Shown here: piece after piece, positions 39,858-46,342 of the stretch
How positions within the stretch are numbered: the stretch's first letter is position 1
Layout of the letters: each line of letters starts with the position of its first letter
Source of the DNA: a virus
Length of the DNA: 46,342 nucleotides
Virus record (IMG/VR): IMGVR_UViG_3300032242_001824
Location: 1-46,342 of that record
Reading direction: 5' to 3' (one strand)
Translations under genes and position numbers: made by a program
Notes under the pieces: generated by a model
What the model was told of the DNA's origin: nothing
The model's database searches: none
The model's input: only the letters and a program-made list of their open reading frames with translations

Positions 39858-42800
39858 TGGCAAATACAGTTTCTATTTTAGGTTATGCCAACACGTTTGG
39901 AGATTGGGTTGTTGCGACTAACGCCGGCTCAAATGAAATAAATTATATCGGTAAAGGCAACTGGACAAAAGATTCAGGTACATTGACTCTGAGTGGAGGT
40001 CCAACAAGTTTACTCGTTAGTAAAGATGCTATTTTTCAAGGCCAGATGCAAGTTTCTGGTACAGGTTCTTCTGCTTACATTCAAACAAACTTAACTGTAG
40101 AGAGACAAATCTACTTCTCAAACACACAACAATCTCTTTCTGCAAATGGTATTATAACTTCAAATGGTACAATCTTTGCAAGTAACGTAGGTACAGGTCT
40201 TTCAGTTTCTAATAATGCATTGGTTGGTGGTACTTTAGGTGTAACTGGTGCAGTCTCATTAGGCAATACTATAACAGTAACTGGTGCTGGAACATTCTCC
40301 AATACAGTTAATGTTGTTGGTAATACACTACTTTCTAATATACTAACAGTAACAGGAAACACATTCCTATCAAATAATCTATCTGTAACCGGCAACACAT
40401 TAATCTCTAACACACTGACTGTTGCAAGAGATACAATACTACAAGCCAATGCAAATATCAGCGGCTTTGAGATTGTACAAGGTAACATCACAGGTTGGTC
40501 TTCATTAAACATCTATAACAATGCAACTGTAAATTACTTACAAAGTAATACAGCAATGAATACGGCTGTGTTGAGTGTTGTAAATAACACGTATACAAAT
40601 GGGTTACAGGCAAATGCTTTTGTAAATACTGTTACCTCATCTACTTCAGGAACAGGATTTGTTAACGTATTGCAAGCAAACACAAGTGTTAACACCAGCA
40701 CATTAAGTGTGGTGAACAATACCTATACAAATGGGTTACAAGCCAACGCTTTTGTAAATACTGTAACATCCTCTACATCAGGCACTGCATACGCAGGTGT
40801 TCTTCAAGCCAATACATCTGCAAATACAAGTACACTGAGTGTATATAATAATACATATACAAATGGCTTGCAGGCCAATTCTTTTGTTAATACAGTAACT
40901 TCATCAACTTCTGGAACAAGTTTTACTAATGTATTACAAGCAAATACAAGTGCAAATACAAATACGTTGTCGGTTTTTGGAACAGGATTTGTTAATGTAC
41001 TTCAAGCCAATACTTCTGTTAACACAAGTACACTAAGTGTATATAATAACACCTATACCAATGGTTTACAGGCAAATGCTTTTGTTAATACAGTAACTTC
41101 TTCCGCTTCAGGTACAGGATTCGTTAATGTACTTCAAGCCAATACTTCTGTCAACACGAGTGTCTTAAGTGTAAACAACAACACATATACTAATGGTCTA
41201 CAAGCCAATGCTTTTGTAAACACGGTAACTTCATCAGCCTCAGGAACAGGTTTTGTTAATGTATTGCAAGCAAACTCTGCGGTAAATTCAACTACTATTT
41301 CTGCAACAGGTAATGTTTATGCTTCAGCTTTTGTTGCAAACTCAGCAGTCAATGCAGCAAGTTTATATGTTTCAGGCAAATCTGTACTGAATGGGCAAGC
41401 GAACACCACAAACGACATTGGTGTTGGTGGAAACATGTATGTAACTGGTTCAGCAGCGGTTGGTACAACAATTACAGTCACTACTGGTGCAACAATTGGT
41501 GGAATTAACATTACTCCTTATGCTGTAGCTTCTTACGCAGCACAAAATACCACTGCAATATTTGCCAACTCTGCATTTGACAGAGCAAACAACTCTTATG
41601 ATCGTGCGAATAGTGCATATATTGCTCAGAACATAACAGCCATTTTTGCAAATAGTGCATATATTGCTCAGAATACCACTGCAATATTTGCCAACTCTGC
41701 ATTTGACAGAGCAAACAACTCTTATGATAGAGCAAATAACTCTTATGACCGTGCAAATAGTGCATATATTGCTCAGAATACCACTGCAATATTTGCCAAC
41801 TCTGCATTTGACAGAGCAAATAATTCATATATTGCTCAGAACATAACAGCTATTTTTGCAAATTCAGCGTATGCATTAGCAAACACACTCAATACTTTAC
41901 CTGTATTTTCCCAAGCAGCATTTGATAGAGCAAACTCATCTTATATACAAGCTAATAACATTTCTGCTTATGCCAATGCACAAATTTCTATTACTCAAGG
42001 TGTTGATAATACTCAGAACACCAATATTACTAATGTAACTAATAATGCTCAAGCAGCATACAACCAAGCTAATAGTGAGCCAAAGGGAACATCAGCCGGT
42101 GTATTCGCTAATGCAGCCTTTACCGTTGCCAATACTGCAACAACGAACATTACAACAATACAAGGTGTAGATGCAACTCAGAACACCAATATTACTGCTG
42201 TAACTAATAATGCAGCGGCGGCTTACAGTCAAGCTAATACTGCAACTTCGGCGGCCAGCACAGCACAAACAACTGGAACAAATGCAGGTTCATTTGCCAA
42301 TAGTGCATATACATTAGCTAACAATATTGTAAGTGGATCTCAAACACTGAGTTCTGCATCAATAACAAATACACTTAATATGGCTGGAACTTCTTCCAGT
42401 GCAAATATATATTCACTTGTTGTTGGTTCTGGTGGCCTGAATGTTATAGGTAACTATACAATTCAAGGTTCAACAATTTACAATTTGCCAACTTTCATTC
42501 TTTCTTCTGGAACACCCATAACTGGATCAGCAACAGCGGCATATGGTGTCTTTAGAACGACTAACGGTTTAGCTAACGGAACAGCAGCTAACTCCTATAT
42601 TCGTTGGAGTGAATCAAAAGGTCGCTGGGATGCAACGGCTAATAACTTAGTTGGAAATTATTATAACTTATTATGGGCAAATGATCTTACAGACTCAGTA
42701 TCTACAGTAAGTAGCACACTGGTTGCTTCTGCAACAGCAGTCAAGACAGCTTATGACCAGGCAACTTCAGCATTGAATGCAAGTAACATCAGTTCAGGAA

Positions 42801-43579
42801 CTTTACCATCTGCTAGATTATCAGGTTCTTATTCTGGAATTACTGGTGTAGGTACACTATCTTCAGGTTCAATACCAACATCTTTGATTACTGGTCTGGC
42901 CACATCTGCAACAACAGATACAACAAATGCGAGTAACATCAGTTCAGGAACTCTACCATCCGGTAGATTATCAGGTTCTTATACAGGTATTACAGGACTC
43001 GGAACTTTAACCGCAGGCTCTATTCCATCATCTCTGATTACTGGTCTGGCTGCTTCAGCAACAACAGATACAACAAATGCAAGTAATATCAGTTCAGGAA
43101 CTCTACCATCCGGTAGATTAACTGGATCATACAATATTACTGCTACAAACATCTCCGCATATACAATTAATCAAAGTGTGGGTACAACAAACGATGTCCA
43201 ATTCAACTCCGTTGGTGTAGGTACTGCCGGCTCAGGCACAACAGGAGAGATTCGTGCGGTAGGAACAATTATTGCTTACTACTCTGATGATAGACTAAAG
43301 ACTAAACTTGGTATAATCGAAAACGCTTTAGACAAAGTTTCACAGTTGTCTGGTTTCTACTATGAAGCCAATCAGACTGCTCAAGATTTAGGTTATAAAG
43401 TTAAACGTGAAATTGGTGTTTCTGCACAACAAGTACAATCAATTTTACCTGAGATTGTTGTTCCTGCTCCAATTGACGATAAGTACTTAACTGTGCAATA
43501 TGAAAAGTTGATACCACTATTAATTGAAGCCATCAAAGAACTCAAGAGTGAAGTTGATGAGCTAAAGAAAGGTCAATAA
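39857..43579 (+). CDS. Long repeat-rich tail fibre with S74 autochaperone
   Basis: A 1240-residue protein. Residues 1-230 form a beta-rich shaft (GNTLLSNILTVTGNTFLSNN and similar). Residues about 245-490 contain 44-residue repeats (YTNGLQANAFVNTVTSS and VLQANTSVNTSTLSV). Residues about 560-680 have heptad-like AFDRANNSYDRANSAYIAQN repeats, probably trimeric coiled coil. Residues about 975-1095 have three 50-residue repeats (ASNISSGTLPSxRLxGSY). The C-terminus starts with YSDDRLKTK (Ser1143), the S74 cleavage signature, then GVSAQQVQSILPEIV and a closing coil (LIEAIKELKSEVDELKKG). The last ~98 residues should be removed after trimerisation. Probable main receptor-binding or long fibre. Confidence 0.88.
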   Translation: MANTVSILGYANTFGDWVVATNAGSNEINYIGKGNWTKDSGTLTLSGGPTSLLVSKDAIFQGQMQVSGTGSSAYIQTNLTVERQIYFSNTQQSLSANGIITSNGTIFASNVGTGLSVSNNALVGGTLGVTGAVSLGNTITVTGAGTFSNTVNVVGNTLLSNILTVTGNTFLSNNLSVTGNTLISNTLTVARDTILQANANISGFEIVQGNITGWSSLNIYNNATVNYLQSNTAMNTAVLSVVNNTYTNGLQANAFVNTVTSSTSGTGFVNVLQANTSVNTSTLSVVNNTYTNGLQANAFVNTVTSSTSGTAYAGVLQANTSANTSTLSVYNNTYTNGLQANSFVNTVTSSTSGTSFTNVLQANTSANTNTLSVFGTGFVNVLQANTSVNTSTLSVYNNTYTNGLQANAFVNTVTSSASGTGFVNVLQANTSVNTSVLSVNNNTYTNGLQANAFVNTVTSSASGTGFVNVLQANSAVNSTTISATGNVYASAFVANSAVNAASLYVSGKSVLNGQANTTNDIGVGGNMYVTGSAAVGTTITVTTGATIGGINITPYAVASYAAQNTTAIFANSAFDRANNSYDRANSAYIAQNITAIFANSAYIAQNTTAIFANSAFDRANNSYDRANNSYDRANSAYIAQNTTAIFANSAFDRANNSYIAQNITAIFANSAYALANTLNTLPVFSQAAFDRANSSYIQANNISAYANAQISITQGVDNTQNTNITNVTNNAQAAYNQANSEPKGTSAGVFANAAFTVANTATTNITTIQGVDATQNTNITAVTNNAAAAYSQANTATSAASTAQTTGTNAGSFANSAYTLANNIVSGSQTLSSASITNTLNMAGTSSSANIYSLVVGSGGLNVIGNYTIQGSTIYNLPTFILSSGTPITGSATAAYGVFRTTNGLANGTAANSYIRWSESKGRWDATANNLVGNYYNLLWANDLTDSVSTVSSTLVASATAVKTAYDQATSALNASNISSGTLPSARLSGSYSGITGVGTLSSGSIPTSLITGLATSATTDTTNASNISSGTLPSGRLSGSYTGITGLGTLTAGSIPSSLITGLAASATTDTTNASNISSGTLPSGRLTGSYNITATNISAYTINQSVGTTNDVQFNSVGVGTAGSGTTGEIRAVGTIIAYYSDDRLKTKLGIIENALDKVSQLSGFYYEANQTAQDLGYKVKREIGVSAQQVQSILPEIVVPAPIDDKYLTVQYEKLIPLLIEAIKELKSEVDELKKGQ
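40599..41324 (+). repeat. 132-bp tandem repeats in the long fibre gene
   Basis: The marker ATGG(G/T/C)(T)T(T)ACA-like core recurs at 40599, 40731, 40863, 41061 and 41193. Spacings are 132, 132, 198 and 132 bp, so one interval carries an extra 66-bp half unit. Units encode 44 residues (two 22-residue halves). Copies differ mostly at synonymous sites. Confidence 0.85.
41546..41860 (+). repeat. 21-bp-based repeats in the long fibre gene
   Basis: A block of more than 40 bp starting AATACCACTGCAATATTTGC is repeated essentially identically at 41546, 41672 and 41777. The offsets of 126 and 105 bp are multiples of 21 bp, i.e. of seven codons. Each heptad unit encodes (A/S)(F/Y)DRAN(N/S). Near-identity at the DNA level points to recent duplication. 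Confidence 0.85.
42781..43112 (+). repeat. 150-bp repeats in the long fibre gene
   Basis: The segment AGTAA(C/T)ATCAGTTCAGGAACT starts at 42782, 42932 and 43082, exactly 150 bp (50 codons) apart. It encodes NISSGTLPSxRLxGSY. Confidence 0.85.
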
Positions 43580-43929
43580 TGGCGGCATATCAAGACTTAT
43601 ATTTGGATAAAGGTATGGATTTTACGGAGAATATAACTCTGGCGGATGATTATGGGAATCCATATAACCTGTCTTTGTTTATCGTAAAAGCTCAAGGAAA
43701 AATATCATACTACACATCAAACGTGGCCTTACTTTTCACAAGTACAATTTCAGATGCAGCTAATGGTGTGGTAACTCTTAGTGCAAATAATGCAATTACT
43801 TCTAATGTAATTCCAAACAATTCCGGTAAATTGGTCTATGATGTGTTTATTAAAGATACTATCTCAAGTAAGGTGACGAGGGTTCTAGAAGGGCAAATTT
43901 TCATTTCGCCCGCAGTATCAGGATTTTAA
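43579..43929 (+). CDS. Small beta-rich tail structural protein
   Basis: A 116-residue protein (MAAYQDLYLDKGMDFTENIT; GKLVYDVFIKD; VTRVLEGQIFISPAVSG). The pattern of an N-terminal xDLYLDQGxDF strand and a C-terminal R-V-L-E-G-Q-xxxSPxV end recurs in small baseplate or fibre-associated proteins of T4-like environmental phages and recalls BppU-type N-terminal domains. It begins at the stop of the long fibre (TAATG), so stoichiometric co-expression is likely. Exact role unknown. Confidence 0.72.
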   Translation: MAAYQDLYLDKGMDFTENITLADDYGNPYNLSLFIVKAQGKISYYTSNVALLFTSTISDAANGVVTLSANNAITSNVIPNNSGKLVYDVFIKDTISSKVTRVLEGQIFISPAVSGF

Positions 43930-43932
43930 ACA

Positions 43933-44241
43933 ATGGCCATCAATGTAAAAGTTTCTGGCGGCCAAAGAATAAGTGCTGTTGTGCAAAATTCTGTCCAACA
44001 GAAAGTTTCAGCGCCAACTATTTTTATTGGCTCTACATCGGCCGGAGCAGTAGCAAACAACGCAGCAATCGTTGCTAACGCTGCATACCAACAAGCAAAT
44101 AGCGCTTATACTCAAGCAAATTCAGCATATTCTTGGGCAAATACTTCAATACAAGTAACTGGTGGAGAAATAACGGGTAATTTGATCGTGGATGGTACCA
44201 TTTATGGTAATGTGTACGTTGTGGACGCAGGTACTTTTTAA
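43933..44241 (+). CDS. Small fibre-like protein with AxxxAN coil
   Basis: A 102-residue protein starting MAINVKVSGGQRISAVVQNS, followed by AAYQQANSAYTQANSAYSWA and a final beta segment (ITGNLIVDGTIYGNVYVV). The AYxQANSAY heptads are the same type as in the long fibre, and the final beta part resembles the start of a fibre shaft. It could be a short connector between baseplate and fibre, or a truncated fibre gene. The start follows the previous stop by 3 nt, and the stop overlaps the next late box. Confidence 0.65.
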   Translation: MAINVKVSGGQRISAVVQNSVQQKVSAPTIFIGSTSAGAVANNAAIVANAAYQQANSAYTQANSAYSWANTSIQVTGGEITGNLIVDGTIYGNVYVVDAGTF

Positions 44242-44247
44242 TAAATA
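44240..44247 (+). promoter_or_regulatory. Late-promoter-like AATAAATA box
   Basis: AATAAATA overlaps the preceding stop and ends 23 bp before the tail fibre ATG (44271), which has an AAGGA ribosome binding site. The spacing matches the other late boxes. Confidence 0.5.
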
Positions 44248-44270
44248 AGAAATAATAATAAGGATTCCAG

Positions 44271-46226
44271 ATGGCCATTTCAAACACAAGCATTTTAATT
44301 AAGCGTTCTAGTGCGACAACTAATCCCGGAACACTTAAATCTGGTGAATTAGCATATTCTTATGTATCAAACACACTTTACTTTGGTACAGTAGGTGGTA
44401 ACGGAACGATGAATATTGGTGGTCAATACTACACCAGTGCAATCGATACTTCTACAAACAATTCAACTGGAGGTACTCTTGTTAAGAGGGATGCAACAGG
44501 TAATGCATCTTTCAACTACGTTAGTGCAAATATTATTGGTACAATCGTAGGTAATGCAAATAGCGCAAGTTACTTATACAATCCACAGAATTTCTCGATT
44601 TCAGGTGGAGATATTGCAGCCTCTGCCGTTGTATTTGATGGTCAACATCCTGTAGCACTAAACGCTTCTCTGAGTGCTGTGTCAGGTTTATCTGCTGGAA
44701 CTTACGGTTCTACGACATCAATTCCTGTTATTGGTCTTTCTGCAAATGGTCGCGTTACTTCTATTAGTACAGCAGCCATTTCAACATCATTCAATATTTC
44801 TGATGGTGTGAACAGCAATACAATCAATGCTGGTGCAACATTCTACCATCAAGCATCTGGTGGTATTACAACCACAGTAACTGGCAACACAGTAACAATT
44901 GGTACAAACAACACAATTTTACGTGCAAATACTGCAAGTGCTGGCCAGCAAACAATTTCTACAGACTTAACTGTTGCTGGTAACTTAATTGTTACTGGTA
45001 CACAAACAATCATCAACACCTCAACAGTATCGACAAACGATTCATTGATTAAGTTGGCGGCTAATAACTATGTTGCTGACGTAGTTGATATTGGTTTCTA
45101 TGGTGAATCTAATACAGGAACATCGATTGCCTATCACGGTTTGATCCGTGAAGGTTCTGGTGGTACTAATGCAGGTTCATTCTACCTGTTCAAAAACTTA
45201 GCAACAGACCCAACTGGAAATACAGTTAACTATGCAGGTCTATCTAAAGCTACATTATATGCAGACTTGACCGGCGCTACAGGTCTACCAGTTGCAACAG
45301 GTATTTCTGGTCTAGGTACAGGTGTTGCAACGTTCTTGGCGTCGCCAACATCAACTAATTTGTTAGCCGCTGTTGTAAGTGGTAACACAGGTACAGGTAA
45401 TCTAGTATTCAACAATACGCCAACATTCATCACACCTAATCTTGGTGTTGCAAATGCTGCACAATATAACATTGGCACTCTAACATATTCTGCATCACAA
45501 GCATTCAGTAAGTTACAGACTGATTCAAACAGCTTCTCACAAGTTGTTCTACAAAACTCAAATACAGGAACACAAGCATCTGTAGACTTTATTGTTTCTA
45601 ATGCAATTTCAGCCGATAACCATTACTATGGTGATTTTGGTATGAATGGACCAAACTTTGTTGGTGATGGAGCATTTGGTGCAGCCAATAGTGTTTATTT
45701 GTATGCAGATGGTACAGACATTGCAATTGGTACAACATCATCTAATTCAATTCACTTTGTTGTGAATAACGGAACAACTGATGCATTGAAGATTGATGCA
45801 AACGGTTTCATTTCTACAAGTCAGACATTAACAGTTCCTTATGGTGGTACTGGTGGTGCATACTTTGCACCAGGCAGCTTATTACTTGGTAATGCAACAG
45901 GAGCATTTAGTTCTCTTGCCAATTCATCATTCACTGCAACAGGTACAGGCGCCGCAAATAATACAGTAACTTCTGTAACAGTTGATGCGTATGGTAGAAC
46001 AACTGCATTGACATATTCTGCAATTACAGGTCTAACAGTTGGTCAAGGCGGTACGGGTGTAGCATCATTCACCACAAACGGTATCACATATGGTAACAGT
46101 TCAGGTCCAATGCAAGTAACAGCAGCAGCAGGAACAACAGATCAAACATGGTCTAACCAAATACTAACAGTAACTAATGCAGGTGTACCAGTTTGGTCTT
46201 CCGCACTAGATGGAGGCAATTTCTAA
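44271..46226 (+). CDS. Tail fibre protein
   Basis: A 651-residue protein. The N-terminus MAISNTSILIKRSSATTNPG followed by TLKSGELAYSYVSNTLYFG is the common baseplate-binding start of phage fibres (IxIKRSxxTxxPxxLxxGELAYS). The middle contains NTIINTSTVSTNDSLIKLAANN and VVDIGFYGESNTGTSIAYHG, also frequent in fibre shafts. The distal part is Gly/Thr/Ser/Asn-rich with GLTVGQGGTGVASFTTNG repeats. No S74 domain is present; the C-terminus ends with LDGGNF. It may be one of several alternative fibres. Confidence 0.82.
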   Translation: MAISNTSILIKRSSATTNPGTLKSGELAYSYVSNTLYFGTVGGNGTMNIGGQYYTSAIDTSTNNSTGGTLVKRDATGNASFNYVSANIIGTIVGNANSASYLYNPQNFSISGGDIAASAVVFDGQHPVALNASLSAVSGLSAGTYGSTTSIPVIGLSANGRVTSISTAAISTSFNISDGVNSNTINAGATFYHQASGGITTTVTGNTVTIGTNNTILRANTASAGQQTISTDLTVAGNLIVTGTQTIINTSTVSTNDSLIKLAANNYVADVVDIGFYGESNTGTSIAYHGLIREGSGGTNAGSFYLFKNLATDPTGNTVNYAGLSKATLYADLTGATGLPVATGISGLGTGVATFLASPTSTNLLAAVVSGNTGTGNLVFNNTPTFITPNLGVANAAQYNIGTLTYSASQAFSKLQTDSNSFSQVVLQNSNTGTQASVDFIVSNAISADNHYYGDFGMNGPNFVGDGAFGAANSVYLYADGTDIAIGTTSSNSIHFVVNNGTTDALKIDANGFISTSQTLTVPYGGTGGAYFAPGSLLLGNATGAFSSLANSSFTATGTGAANNTVTSVTVDAYGRTTALTYSAITGLTVGQGGTGVASFTTNGITYGNSSGPMQVTAAAGTTDQTWSNQILTVTNAGVPVWSSALDGGNF

Positions 46227-46229
46227 ATA
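46222..46229 (+). promoter_or_regulatory. Late-promoter-like TCTAAATA box
   Basis: TCTAAATA overlaps the previous stop codon and ends 22 bp before the last ATG. It departs from TATAAATA at two bases, so it is the weakest of the late boxes, but it has the same spacing. Confidence 0.4.
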
Positions 46230-46251
46230 CATTATTAAATAGGAGTTTGAT

Positions 46252-46342
46252 ATGAGTGATGACCGTTTTATGAAGCATTATGTTAAAGTTGCAAATGCTA
46301 CAATAAGTGAAAGTGTTCTTCGGAGTGTAAATTTACAAGCTA
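46252..46342 (+). CDS. N-terminal fragment of a virion-associated protein
   Basis: Open from ATG 46252 to the window end (30 codons), with AGGAG 7 nt before the start. It begins MSDDRFMKHYVKVANATISE and continues SVLRSVNLQA. Proteins starting MS(x)RFxxHYVxxLxxT with a coiled continuation follow fibre genes in environmental T4-like phages; function unknown. Cut by the window end. Confidence 0.65.
   Translation, partial: MSDDRFMKHYVKVANATISESVLRSVNLQA

Noticed and set aside
40599-41324. CRISPR-like array because of regular repeats
   Set aside because: The repeats are in frame within one fibre gene, units are 132 bp, and there are no unique spacers of constant size between short identical repeats.

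Overview
The window is a segment of an AT-rich, T4-like (contractile-tailed) phage genome. Recognisable T4 homologues are gp32 (ssDNA-binding), gp59 (helicase loader), gp33 (late-transcription co-activator), gp4 (head completion), gp26, gp48, gp53, gp27, gp5, gp25, gp6 and gp8. The gene style (PhoH, FmdB-like small protein, DUF4815-type structural protein, S74 fibres, HxGH nucleotidylyltransferase) resembles environmental T4-like phages of aquatic bacteria. No host gene marks the host. The phage-borne tmRNA is of the permuted two-piece type, which among bacteria is known from alphaproteobacteria and some beta- and cyanobacterial lineages; that is the only host hint, and it is weak.

Layout. 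(1) 1-2300: a truncated HNH endonuclease on the minus strand, then small ORFs, PhoH and a PD-(D/E)XK exonuclease. (2) 2319-3365: a short Cys-rich fibre with an S74 autochaperone. (3) 3422-8375: an accessory operon behind a consensus sigma70 promoter, with two GT-A-type glycosyltransferase-like proteins (one fused to a methyltransferase), a GT9-like protein, a PAPS-type sulfotransferase, a small ORF, and an APS kinase fused to an HxGH nucleotidylyltransferase. It reads as a glycan-sulfation module that also makes its own activated sulfate. (4) 8391-8850: sigma70 promoter, a tiny basic ORF and a circularly permuted tmRNA (acceptor piece upstream of the coding piece, G3-U70 pair, tag (A)ANDSAYRLAA). 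(5) 8874-13074: SleB-like endolysin, small membrane protein, gp33, gp59, a probable internal head protein, a YqiA-like esterase on an apparently leaderless transcript, a HAD deoxynucleotidase, and gp32 with its terminator. (6) 13124-19071, minus strand: gp4, an unknown protein, a tail-tube-fold protein (gp54/gp19), gp26 with a candidate -1 frameshift into a short downstream frame, and two paralogous tape-measure-like proteins, one with a lytic transglycosylase domain. (7) 19105-46342, plus strand: gp48, gp53, gp27, gp5, gp25, gp6, a gp7-position protein, a fibre-like protein, gp8, a DUF4815-type protein apparently split over two genes, a small coiled-coil protein, a large repeat-rich S74 fibre, small fibre-associated proteins, another tail fibre and a truncated last gene.

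Regulation. Consensus host-type promoters (TTGACA, 17 bp, TATRMT) stand before the accessory, tmRNA, esterase and gp32 genes. Late-promoter-like NNTAAATA boxes stand 21-28 bp before the internal head protein, gp48, the split structural gene, a tail fibre and the last gene, which fits the presence of gp33. No stretch over 300 bases lacks a gene: the gap between 8587 and 8874 is filled by the tmRNA.
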